Below are positions 1-7,306 of a DNA stretch of 28,059 bases, in pieces. The notes under the pieces are model-generated. The model had not been told where the DNA came from. It saw only the letters and a program-made list of their open reading frames with translations, and did not search any database. The first letter of the stretch is position 1. Each line of letters begins with the position of its first letter. A program made the position numbers and the translations under genes. This stretch comes from DATEBA01 sp035288045 (GTDB lineage Bacteria; Actinomycetota; UBA4738; HRBIN12). The DNA lies in the NCBI GenBank assembly GCA_035288045.1, contig DATEBA010000025.1, positions 1 through 28,059 of the forward strand, written 5' to 3'.

Positions 1-2
1 CG

Positions 3-89
3 GAAGTGGCGCTTCGGCCCAAATACGAGATGTACGACGAGTGGGAGGACTGGATCGACCAGCAGTGGACGGAGATGATCCTTTCCTGA
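3..89 (+). CDS. C-terminal end of a gene upstream of potA, probably a polyamine-type ABC binding protein (partial)
   Basis: The frame is open from the first bases of the window and ends at TGA 87-89, giving a 28-residue tail rich in W, E and D (the last residues read WTEMILS). The next start, GTG 97, is only 7 nt downstream, so this gene belongs to the potABC transcription unit. In spermidine/putrescine-type ABC operons the missing component is the periplasmic or lipid-anchored binding protein (PotD), and a tail ending in an aromatic, acidic helix suits that family. Too little is visible for sequence-based identification, so the assignment rests on gene order. Confidence 0.5.
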   Translation, partial: EVALRPKYEMYDEWEDWIDQQWTEMILS

Positions 90-96
90 GGACGCC

Positions 97-1149
97 GTGC
101 AGGCGCGGGGAGGTCTGAGGCTCCAGGGTCTGATCAAGCGCTTCGGCGACGTGACCGCTGTCGCCGGGGTCGACCTGGAGCTACCACCGGGCAAGCTCAT
201 CTCGTTCCTCGGGCCGTCGGGTTGCGGGAAGACGACGCTCCTCCGGATGATCGCCGGCCTGGAGCAACCCACCGACGGGCGCGTGCTACTCGACGGCGAG
301 GACATAACCGAGCAGGCGCCACACACCCGCGACATCGGGATGGTCTTCCAGACGCTCGCGCTGTTCCCGCATCTTTCGGTTGCCGGCAACATCGGTTACG
401 GCATGAGGATCCGGGGAGTGCGCGGGGAGGACATCCGCCGGCGGGTCGAGGAGCTTCTGGAGCTCGTGTCTATGGAGGGCCTCGGCGACCGGCGGATCTC
501 GCAGCTCTCCGGCGGCCAGCGGCAGCGGGTCGCAACCGCGAGGGCTCTTGCGCTGGAGCCGCGCCTGTTCCTGCTGGACGAACCGCTCTCGGCCCTCGAC
601 GCGAACCTGCGCGAGCAGCTTCAAGTGGAGCTCCGGCTCCTCCAACAGAAGCTCGGGATCACGACGATCATGGTCACCCACGACCAGCGCGAGTCGATGA
701 CGATGTCGGACCTCGTCGTCGTGATGACCGCCGGAAGTGTGGAGCAGGTCGGCGAGCCGCTCGAGGTTTACAGGCGGCCGGCTACTCCGTTTGTCGCCAG
801 CTTCATCGGTAGGACGAACCTCTTGCGTGGCGAGGGCAGGGACGGGTCGGTGACGATCGCCCGGCGGCCGTTCGATGTGGACGGGGCCGTCACCGCCGCC
901 GAGGTGACGGTATCGGTCCGGCCGGAGGAGGCGCACCTTTCGACCGGTGAGCTGCCGGAGCGGAACGCCCTCCGCGGCACGGTCGTATTCGTGCGCGACC
1001 TGGGGGAGCTCTTCGAGTGCTACGTGGATTGCGGACTCGGCGAGCCCGTGGTGGTCGCGGGGTCTCCGCGGGAGCGCGTGCCGGTCGACCAGGGAGCCCC
1101 CGTCGTCGTTCTGTTCCCTCGCGAGGCCTGCGTCGTGGTGCGCGGATGA
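97..1149 (+). CDS. potA: ABC transporter ATPase, spermidine/putrescine (PotA) type
   Basis: This 350-residue cytoplasmic ATPase should drive uptake of a polyamine or related small amine. All nucleotide-binding motifs are intact: Walker A GPSGCGKT at 39-46, Q-loop Q85, signature LSGGQ at 137-141, Walker B LFLLDEP at 157-163 and switch histidine H195 in MVTHDQ. After about residue 235 there is a TOBE-like C-terminal region, giving the usual PotA/CysA/FbpC length of about 350. The GTG start at 97 is preceded by a GAGGA ribosome site. Its stop overlaps the next gene's ATG (ATGA, 1146-1149), which implies translational coupling with two permeases that carry the PotB and PotC hallmarks. Iron(III) or 2-aminoethylphosphonate uptake uses similar ATPases. 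The split permeases and the neighbouring ureohydrolase favour polyamines or guanidino amines. Confidence 0.9.
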   Translation: MQARGGLRLQGLIKRFGDVTAVAGVDLELPPGKLISFLGPSGCGKTTLLRMIAGLEQPTDGRVLLDGEDITEQAPHTRDIGMVFQTLALFPHLSVAGNIGYGMRIRGVRGEDIRRRVEELLELVSMEGLGDRRISQLSGGQRQRVATARALALEPRLFLLDEPLSALDANLREQLQVELRLLQQKLGITTIMVTHDQRESMTMSDLVVVMTAGSVEQVGEPLEVYRRPATPFVASFIGRTNLLRGEGRDGSVTIARRPFDVDGAVTAAEVTVSVRPEEAHLSTGELPERNALRGTVVFVRDLGELFECYVDCGLGEPVVVAGSPRERVPVDQGAPVVVLFPREACVVVRG

Positions 1150-2003
1150 CCGAGCGGCGCCGGGCGACGCGCGGAGCCTACGCCGTGCTCGCGTTCCCCG
1201 TGGGGATGCTCGCCGTCTTCTTCCTCGTCCCTTTCGGGATCATGGTCGCGACGTCGTTCTACCACCGCATCGAGGGCGCCTTCTACGAACCGGCGTTCGA
1301 GCTGGCCAACTGGCAGCGGTTCTTCAGCGGTGTGTACATGGAGCGCACGCTCTTCTCGATCGGCATCTCGCTCTTCGCCGGCGCAGTGAGCATCGCCCTG
1401 GCGTTTCCCTTCACGTATTTCCTCACGCGGATGCGACGGCGGCCACACGTCGTGCTCCTGGTGCTCGTGATGTCGGCGCTCGCCCTCTCTGAGGTGATCG
1501 TCGGGTTCTCGTGGACCGTGCTGCTCGGACGCTCGGCCGGGATCTCGAACGTGCTTGTGTGGCTCGGAGTGATGAACGAGTCCGCCGCCTATCAGCCGAG
1601 CTTCTTTGCGGTACTCCTTGGTCTCTGCTACATAGCGTTCCCTTACTGCGTGCTGACGCTCTATCCGCAGCTCACGCGCCTTGACCCGGAGGTGACGGAG
1701 GCGGCCCAGACCCTTGGGGCCTCGCCCTGGCGCACGTTCTGGACGGTCGTCGTCCCGATCTGCCGGCCGATAATCATGGCCGGATTCCTGCTCGTCTTCG
1801 TGTTCACGCTGGGTAGCTATCTGATCCCCGCGTTCCTCGGCCGACCAGAGCACTGGACGCTCTCGGTGTTCATCTCCGACCAGGCGACCTTCAACGCGAA
1901 CGTGCCGTTCGCCGCCGCGATGGCGCTGTTCTTGACGTTTCTCTCGCTCGGCGTGGTCGCGCTCGTGATGTGGATCGAGGCTCGGACGAGGAGGATCGCC
2001 TGA
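1146..2003 (+). CDS. potB: ABC transporter permease, PotB type
   Basis: This is the first of two inner-membrane permeases of the polyamine-type importer. From ATG 1146 the protein has 285 residues, the family norm, with about six hydrophobic segments (roughly 12-34, 68-94, 101-125, 150-176, 207-230, 254-277). The cytoplasmic EAA loop that docks on the ATPase is clear at 185-204 (EAAQTLGASPWRTFWTVVVP). The open frame extends 43 codons further upstream into potA, but that extension is arginine-rich shadow sequence. The ATG overlapping the potA stop is the sensible start. The last base of its TGA is shared with the potC ATG (TGATG, 2001-2005). Confidence 0.9.
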   Translation: MTERRRATRGAYAVLAFPVGMLAVFFLVPFGIMVATSFYHRIEGAFYEPAFELANWQRFFSGVYMERTLFSIGISLFAGAVSIALAFPFTYFLTRMRRRPHVVLLVLVMSALALSEVIVGFSWTVLLGRSAGISNVLVWLGVMNESAAYQPSFFAVLLGLCYIAFPYCVLTLYPQLTRLDPEVTEAAQTLGASPWRTFWTVVVPICRPIIMAGFLLVFVFTLGSYLIPAFLGRPEHWTLSVFISDQATFNANVPFAAAMALFLTFLSLGVVALVMWIEARTRRIA

Positions 2004-2809
2004 TGCGGGCGCTCAGGTGGTCGCTCACGACGCTCGTCGTCGTGTTCCTCATAGCCCCCCTCTTCGTCGTGGCCGTCGTCTCGTTCAACGAGAACCGCTA
2101 CATGGACTTCCCGCCCGAGGGCTTCTCGTTGCACTGGTACGCGCAGCTCTGGGAGGACATCAGCTGGCGCGAATCCTGGACGACGAGCCTCGTCGTGGCC
2201 GCCGCGAGCGCGGCGCTCGCGGTGCTGATCGCGACGCCGCTCGCCTACCTCTTGCGCGCGTATCACGTCCGGCTGGCGCCCGTGCTGTACTCGCTCGGCA
2301 TCCTTCCGTTCATGCTGCCACCAGTGATCAGCGCGCTCGGAGCACTCGTGTTCTGGAACTCCATGCACCACTCCGGACGGATCGAGAACATCGTCATATC
2401 TCACGCGATCTTCTTCTCGACGCTGCCGCTCGTAACGGTGTCGCTCGCGATGGAGGCGATGGACCCGTCGCTTCCCGAGGCGGCTCAGACGCTAGGAGCC
2501 AGCCAGCGAACCACGTTCCGAACGATCACCCTGCCGCTCCTGGTTCCCTCGATGATCACGGGGTACGCTGCGGCGTTCGTGCTCTCGCTGAACGAGTACA
2601 TCATCGCCTTCATGGTGTCGCGCTTCTCGGTCGTGACGCTCCCGATAAAGGTCGTGAACGACCTGCGGTACGGGTTCACGCCCACGATCGCGGCTGTGGC
2701 GGTGGTGTTCATCGCGATCGCGACAACTGTCTTCACGCTCTTCGCGCTGTACGGGAACCTGCTCAAGTTCCTCGGCGCCGACCCGGCGATCCTGGAGCGC
2801 GAGCGCTAG
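2003..2809 (+). CDS. potC: ABC transporter permease, PotC type
   Basis: This is the second permease of the importer, 268 residues from ATG 2003, typical of PotC. It begins with a membrane segment (about 8-28) followed by a short external loop with the SFNENRYMDFPPEGFSLHWY pattern common in PotC proteins. The EAA loop is at 159-178 (EAAQTLGASQRTTFRTITLP). About six membrane segments are visible. The start overlaps the potB stop by one base. The stop TAG (2807-2809) interlocks with the oppositely read stop of the aminotransferase at 2806-2808, so the two transcripts converge with a 4-nt overlap and no room for a conventional terminator. Confidence 0.9.
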   Translation: MRALRWSLTTLVVVFLIAPLFVVAVVSFNENRYMDFPPEGFSLHWYAQLWEDISWRESWTTSLVVAAASAALAVLIATPLAYLLRAYHVRLAPVLYSLGILPFMLPPVISALGALVFWNSMHHSGRIENIVISHAIFFSTLPLVTVSLAMEAMDPSLPEAAQTLGASQRTTFRTITLPLLVPSMITGYAAAFVLSLNEYIIAFMVSRFSVVTLPIKVVNDLRYGFTPTIAAVAVVFIAIATTVFTLFALYGNLLKFLGADPAILERER

Positions 2810-3975
2810 AGGGGTGCGAGCTTCCGCAGGCGATCGCCGGCCTCCTCCAGAGTCTCGAGACGCTTGCAGAAGGAGAAGCGGACGACGTCGCGCCCGAGTC
2901 CGGCCTCGGAATAGAAAGACGACCCCGGCACGACGGCCACGCCGACGTGCCGGACCAGGTGGTGGGCGAGATCGACGTCGCTCCCGTACCCGAGGTGAGT
3001 GATGCCCGCGAGGACGTAGTACGCACCCTGTGGCGGCGTGAACGCGAACCCGCACTCCTCAAGGATCGAGAGCATCAGAGCGCGACGCTCCATGTATTGC
3101 TCCCGGAGGGTCTCGTAGTAGGTCTCGGGCATGCCGAGGGCCACGACCCCGGCGTGCTGCAGCGGTGTCGGCGCGCCGACCGTCAGGAAGTCGTGAACCT
3201 TGCGGATCCCGTCGGCGAAGTCCTCGGCCGCGATCGCCCAGCCCACGCGCCACCCGGTGACGGCGTAGGTCTTGGAGAGCGCGCTGATCGTAACGGTGCG
3301 GTCCTCCATCCCGGGGATCGTGGCTATCGGCACGTGCCGGGTGTCGTCGTAGGTGATGTGCTCGTAGATCTCGTCGGTGAACGCGATCGCGTCGTACCTC
3401 TGGCAGAGGCGAGCGATCGCCTCGAGCTCCTCGCGGGAGAAGACCTTGCCCGTCGGGTTGTTGGGAGTGTTCACGACGATCCCGCGGGTGCGATCGTTGA
3501 AGGCGGCGGCGAGCTCGGCCTCATCGAAGGTCCAGTCGGGACCGCGGAGGGACACGTACCGCGGCACCGCGCCGGCGAGGATCGTGTCGGGGCCGTAGTT
3601 CTCGTAGTACGGCTCGAATATCACGACCTCGTCGCCGGGGTCGAGGACTCCGAGCATCGAGGAGATCATCGCCTCGGTAGAGCCGCAGGTGACGCAGAGG
3701 TTCCGCTCGGGGTCGACGTGCATGCCGTACAGGCGGTCGTATGTCTCGGCGATCGCCTCCCGGAGTTCCTGCTCGCCCCAGGTGATCGGGTACTGGTTGA
3801 GGTCTCGCGCGATGGCCTCCTGGGCGGCCCGCTTGAGCTCCCCAGGGGCGGCGAAGTCGGGGAAGCCCTGGGCGAGGTTGATCGCGTCGTGGTCCATCGC
3901 GAGACGGGTCATCTCGCGAATCACCGACTCGGTGAACGAGTCGGTGCGGAGCGAGGCCCTGAGCTTCCCCTCCAT
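2806..3975 (-). CDS. PLP-dependent class I/II aminotransferase
   Basis: This 389-residue fold-type I aminotransferase should be cytoplasmic. The Schiff-base lysine is K235 in SALSKTYAVTGWRVGW. Other hallmarks are QGFPDF near 36-41, the PNNPTGK loop at 171-177, the PLP-binding aspartate D201 in DEIYEH, and a C-terminal arginine in VVRFSFCK. The N-terminal GFPDF and ITWGEQELREAIA patterns resemble the kynurenine/glutamine/methionine transaminase branch more than classical aspartate aminotransferase. The start ATG abuts the stop of the upstream ureohydrolase with no gap (3975/3976), so the two form an operon. In that setting it could transaminate an amino acid or aminoaldehyde product of polyamine breakdown. 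The amino donor cannot be read from the sequence. Confidence 0.88.
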   Translation of the reverse strand: MEGKLRASLRTDSFTESVIREMTRLAMDHDAINLAQGFPDFAAPGELKRAAQEAIARDLNQYPITWGEQELREAIAETYDRLYGMHVDPERNLCVTCGSTEAMISSMLGVLDPGDEVVIFEPYYENYGPDTILAGAVPRYVSLRGPDWTFDEAELAAAFNDRTRGIVVNTPNNPTGKVFSREELEAIARLCQRYDAIAFTDEIYEHITYDDTRHVPIATIPGMEDRTVTISALSKTYAVTGWRVGWAIAAEDFADGIRKVHDFLTVGAPTPLQHAGVVALGMPETYYETLREQYMERRALMLSILEECGFAFTPPQGAYYVLAGITHLGYGSDVDLAHHLVRHVGVAVVPGSSFYSEAGLGRDVVRFSFCKRLETLEEAGDRLRKLAPL

Positions 3976-4932
3976 CTAAGACGCCTTCGCGAACAAGCCG
4001 AGGAGCTCGTATGCGACGTGGGAGGCGGCCACGCAGGTGACCTCGGCGTGGTCGTATGGCGGACTAACCTCGACTACGTCGGCGCCCACGAGATTCAGTC
4101 CGGCGAGCCCGCGGATGATACCCAAGAGCTCCCGGGACGTTAGACCGCCGGCCTCCGGAGTGCCGGTTCCCGGCGCGTGCGCGGGATCCAGCACGTCGAT
4201 GTCCACGGAGACATAGACCGGCGCGTCGCCGAGGCGCGCGTGGATCCGCTCGACGGCGCCCCCGACACCGAGGTCGGCAAGCTCGAACGCACCGACGATC
4301 GCGAAGCCGAAGCGCGCGTCGTCGGTGAGGTCCTCGGGAGAGAAGAGCGGCCCGCGGATGCCGACGTGCGCGGCGCGCTCCTCGAGCAGGAGCCCCTCCT
4401 CCCAGGCTCGCCGGAACGGCGTTCCGTGCGTGTACGGCTCGCCGAAGTAGGTGTCCCATGTGTCGAGGTGCGCGTCGAAGTGCAGCAGCGCGACGGGCCC
4501 GTGCTTGCGGTTCATCACTCGCAGGAGCGGTAGCGCGATCGTGTGATCGCCGCCGATCGTGAGGAGCTTCCCGGCCCCCGCCAAGAGCTCGTCGGCGCCG
4601 GCCTCGATCTGCGAGATCGACTCCTTGATCGAGAAGGGGTTGCAAGCGATGTCGCCGGCGTCGGCGACCTGCTGGGTCGCGAAGGGCGCCACGTCGAGTC
4701 CGGGGTTGTACCCCCTCAGCAGACGCGTGGCGTTCCTGACCGCGTGGGGACCGAAGCGTGCCCCCGGCCGGTACGTCGCGCCCGAGTCGAACGGAACACC
4801 TACGACCGCCACGTCGCAGCGCTCGACCTCGTCGCGGCGCGGCAGGCGGGCGAACGTCGAGCGCCCGGCGAATCGCGGAACCGTTAGGGGATCCTCGGGT
4901 CCAAGCGGGGCACGGTCCTGGTCGTCGGCCAC
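3976..4932 (-). CDS. speB: Ureohydrolase of the agmatinase/arginase family
   Basis: This 318-residue binuclear-manganese hydrolase should cleave a guanidino compound to urea and an amine. All six metal ligands of the family are visible: H130 in GGDHT, D153, H155 and D157 in HFDAHLDT, and D244 and D246 in SVDIDVLDP. The following APGTGTPE stretch is typical of agmatinase, guanidinobutyrase and guanidinopropionase rather than of vertebrate-type arginase. It starts at GTG 4932, without a Shine-Dalgarno site but with TAGCAT six bases upstream, as expected for a leaderless transcript. The aminotransferase follows directly, and a polyamine-type importer and an APC permease flank the pair. The family is certain. 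The substrate (agmatine, guanidinobutyrate or another) is inference, so the symbol is tentative. Confidence 0.85.
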   Translation of the reverse strand: MADDQDRAPLGPEDPLTVPRFAGRSTFARLPRRDEVERCDVAVVGVPFDSGATYRPGARFGPHAVRNATRLLRGYNPGLDVAPFATQQVADAGDIACNPFSIKESISQIEAGADELLAGAGKLLTIGGDHTIALPLLRVMNRKHGPVALLHFDAHLDTWDTYFGEPYTHGTPFRRAWEEGLLLEERAAHVGIRGPLFSPEDLTDDARFGFAIVGAFELADLGVGGAVERIHARLGDAPVYVSVDIDVLDPAHAPGTGTPEAGGLTSRELLGIIRGLAGLNLVGADVVEVSPPYDHAEVTCVAASHVAYELLGLFAKAS

Positions 4933-5043
4933 GGCCGGATGCTACCCCGCCCGGCCTCCCGGCGTGCCTGAGAAGGACGGCTCTGCAAGGCCCCTCGGGA
5001 AGGGGCAAGATTCTGGACGTCGCGTTCGCAACGGAGGGGGACC
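4933..5043. promoter_or_regulatory. Divergent control region between the ureohydrolase operon and the APC permease
   Basis: This 111-nt gap separates two divergent genes. On the minus strand TAGCAT (4944-4939) lies six bases before the GTG of the ureohydrolase, a plausible -10 for a leaderless message. A perfect 6-bp inverted repeat, GCCCCT-CGGGA-AGGGGC, occupies 4990-5006. It could be an operator or an RNA hairpin in the permease leader. An AGGGGG ribosome site directly precedes ATG 5044. No -35 element is convincing. Confidence 0.4.
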
Positions 5044-6621
5044 ATGAGCGAGACCGCTGGCGAGACCATCCGGCCGGGGATGTTCGAACGCAAGGCGTCC
5101 GGGCTGGTTCGCGAGGCCGGGACGGTCGATGTCCTCGTCTACAACATCAACTTCGTCTCGTTGGGGCTGACGGCGGCGTTCGTGTTCCTGTTCTCGACCG
5201 CCTTCTACCCCGGGGCGAACCTGTATCTCACCGCGATCCTCATGTTCCTGGTTGTCATCCCGACCAGCCTGGTCTTCGCCTTCTTCGCCGCGGCGATGCC
5301 GCGGAGCGGGGCGGACTACGTGTACGTGTCCAGGTGCCTCCACCCGGCTCTCGGCATGATGTCGAGCTGGAACAACACGGTGTGGTGGTTCATCTACGGG
5401 GGCGTCCCCTCCGCCTTCTTCGCGCAGTTCGGCCTCGGTCCGTTCTTCTCAACGATCGGACAGATGGCGGACATCGAGTGGATGCAGGACCTCGGCGCGT
5501 GGTTCGTCTCGGACTGGGGGACGTTCATCACCGGCTCGATCCTGATCGCGTTCCTCGTATTCGTGTTCGCTAGGGGCATGCGTCTGTTCTTCCGGCTGCA
5601 GAACACGCTTTTCTTCGCGTCGCTGTTCGGCTTCGCGCTGACGATGATCGTGTGGCTCGTGACCTCGAAGGCGGACACCGCGGCCAACCTCGGGACCGGT
5701 CTCGGCGAGGACGTGCTCCGCGGACTCGGTGAAGCCGCGAAGGAAGGCGGGTTCGCCGGCGGCGGGCCCTTCAGCTTCAAGTGGACGTTGCTCGCGGGGA
5801 CCTGGATCTACATCAACCTCGTGTTCAACCAGTCCTCCGCCTATATCGGGTCGGAGGTGAAGCGAGCGACGAAGCTCCAGCTCTGGTCGATGCCGGCGGC
5901 GGCGATCCTCGCGACCGTGTTCATGCTCGTCATGCTGAGCCTCGCCGACAAGGCGATCGGCCTGGAGACTACGGGTCAGCTCGCGGCCTCGCAGGGCCTC
6001 CTGTTCACCCAGATCGCGGCGTTCGGGTCGGGCAACACACTGATCGCGTTGCTCATCATGGGACTGTTCGTGTTTCAGAGCTACACGTGGCTGCCGGGGC
6101 AGATCGCGAACGCGAGCCGGAACTTCCTCGCCTACTCGCTGGACGGCCTCGCGCCCCAGAAGCTCGGCGAGGTTCACCCCCGCTACAACACGCCGATGAA
6201 CGCGCTCGTCCTTGTGGGTGCCGGATCGATCGCCGCGCTCGCGGCGTTCATCTGGGTCGAGGGGTTCGCGACCCTGGGCGGTATCTTCGGGTTCATCCTC
6301 GGGTTCATCCTGGTGTCGATCTCGGCGATCCTCTTTCCCTACCGGATGAAGGATGTCTTCGAGGCCTCGCCGGTGAAGTGGCGGGTCGGCAGCGTGCCGC
6401 TCATGAGCGTCGTCGGGGCGCTCTCGGTCGTCGCCCTCGTGATCATGGCCTGGGCGTTCCTCACCGACCCGAGCGCCGGTCTCGTTGGGAACGACTTCCT
6501 GTTCTGGCTGAACATCGTCATCTTCGTGTCGGGCTTCGTGCTGTACTACATCGCCGTGGCGGTGCAGCAACAGCGTGGCATCGACGTGACCCGCGCCTTC
6601 AAGACGCTGCCGGTGGAGTAG
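5044..6621 (+). CDS. APC-superfamily amino acid/amine permease
   Basis: This 525-residue integral membrane protein has about 12 hydrophobic segments and is an APC-superfamily secondary transporter. Family signs are the N-terminal helix with the SLGLTAAFVFLFSTAFYP pattern, a PRSGADYVYVSR stretch (APC consensus P-x-SGG-x-Y-x-Y), YIGSEVKRATK after segment 6, and NASRNFLAYSLDGLAPQKL with NTPMNAL in the cytoplasmic loop between segments 8 and 9. It starts at ATG 5044 with GGAGGGGG just upstream. It is read divergently from the ureohydrolase operon and ends exactly where the convergent cyclase gene ends. Its likely cargo is an amino acid or amine handled by the neighbouring enzymes, but substrate specificity cannot be inferred from these motifs. 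Confidence 0.87.
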   Translation: MSETAGETIRPGMFERKASGLVREAGTVDVLVYNINFVSLGLTAAFVFLFSTAFYPGANLYLTAILMFLVVIPTSLVFAFFAAAMPRSGADYVYVSRCLHPALGMMSSWNNTVWWFIYGGVPSAFFAQFGLGPFFSTIGQMADIEWMQDLGAWFVSDWGTFITGSILIAFLVFVFARGMRLFFRLQNTLFFASLFGFALTMIVWLVTSKADTAANLGTGLGEDVLRGLGEAAKEGGFAGGGPFSFKWTLLAGTWIYINLVFNQSSAYIGSEVKRATKLQLWSMPAAAILATVFMLVMLSLADKAIGLETTGQLAASQGLLFTQIAAFGSGNTLIALLIMGLFVFQSYTWLPGQIANASRNFLAYSLDGLAPQKLGEVHPRYNTPMNALVLVGAGSIAALAAFIWVEGFATLGGIFGFILGFILVSISAILFPYRMKDVFEASPVKWRVGSVPLMSVVGALSVVALVIMAWAFLTDPSAGLVGNDFLFWLNIVIFVSGFVLYYIAVAVQQQRGIDVTRAFKTLPVE

Positions 6622-7293
6622 TCAGGGGGCGAGCTCGAGGGCGACCGCCCTGCAGGGCGCGCCGTCGGCGTCGCCTCCCAGCCGGATCGGCAGGAGACTG
6701 AGGACCGGGTCGGGGAAGTCCACGGCGGAGAGGTTCGTGAGGTTCTCCACGACCACACCGCCGGCACCCAGCCAGAGGTCGTGGACCGGGAGCTCGGAGG
6801 TTCCCTCGAGCGCCGTCGGGTCGGGGTTCAGGGCGTCCACCGCGAGCGTGCGCACGCCGAGGTCGAGGATCCTCCGCGCGGCGTCGGGATCGAGGAACGG
6901 GTGGTCGTAGTAGCGGTCGGTGCCGTAGTGGCGCTCCGACCACCCGGTACGGAGCGCCAGGATCGCGCCGGCCTCCAGCCGGTCCGCGTGCGGCCGGATC
7001 GCCTCCCAGGCGATCGGCGACCTGTCGCCGTGGCCGCTCACGTCCACGATCACGCCGGGCCCGGCGAAGAGCGACAGGTCCAGGTCCTCGAGCCGGGCGC
7101 CCGCTTCCACGACGTGGTACGGGGCGTCGACGTGCGTCCCGGAGTGTGAGCCTAGGTGCAACGAGAGCACGTTGAACCCCTCTGTCTCGATCCTGGTCGC
7201 CCGCCGGAGGTCGGGTTTCGGATCCCCCGGGTAGACCTGAGTGTCGGCGTCCAGGACGATCGAGAGATCGACGATGCGCCGGACCCGCAACAT
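6622..7293 (-). CDS. Metal-dependent cyclase/kynurenine formamidase-like hydrolase
   Basis: This 223-residue protein has the cyclase-family signature HxGTHxDxPxH as HSGTHVDAPYH at residues 50-60, which provides the zinc or manganese ligands (H50, H54, D56) and the catalytic H60. The family includes kynurenine formamidase (KynB), isatin hydrolase and other amide-bond hydrolases. I chose ATG 7293 because GGAG lies seven bases upstream and 13 nt then separate it from the Rieske gene's stop. An upstream in-frame start at 7323 would overlap that gene. No kynureninase or tryptophan dioxygenase is nearby, so kynurenine breakdown is not supported. Linkage to an oxygenase suggests hydrolysis of an oxidised amide, imide or lactam, which is inference. 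Confidence 0.82.
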   Translation of the reverse strand: MLRVRRIVDLSIVLDADTQVYPGDPKPDLRRATRIETEGFNVLSLHLGSHSGTHVDAPYHVVEAGARLEDLDLSLFAGPGVIVDVSGHGDRSPIAWEAIRPHADRLEAGAILALRTGWSERHYGTDRYYDHPFLDPDAARRILDLGVRTLAVDALNPDPTALEGTSELPVHDLWLGAGGVVVENLTNLSAVDFPDPVLSLLPIRLGGDADGAPCRAVALELAP

Positions 7294-7306
7294 GCCTCGC
7301 TCCGGG

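Noticed and set aside
2017..4143. A plus-strand open frame of about 700 codons over potC, the aminotransferase and part of the ureohydrolase
   Set aside because: It is rich in R, G, A, E and H with no domain, and lies over three genes with complete catalytic motifs. High GC content leaves such shadow frames open.
6622..7293. Kynurenine formamidase of a tryptophan breakdown operon
   Set aside because: The metal motif fits the family, but no tryptophan dioxygenase, kynureninase or kynurenine monooxygenase is nearby, so I kept the broader family call.
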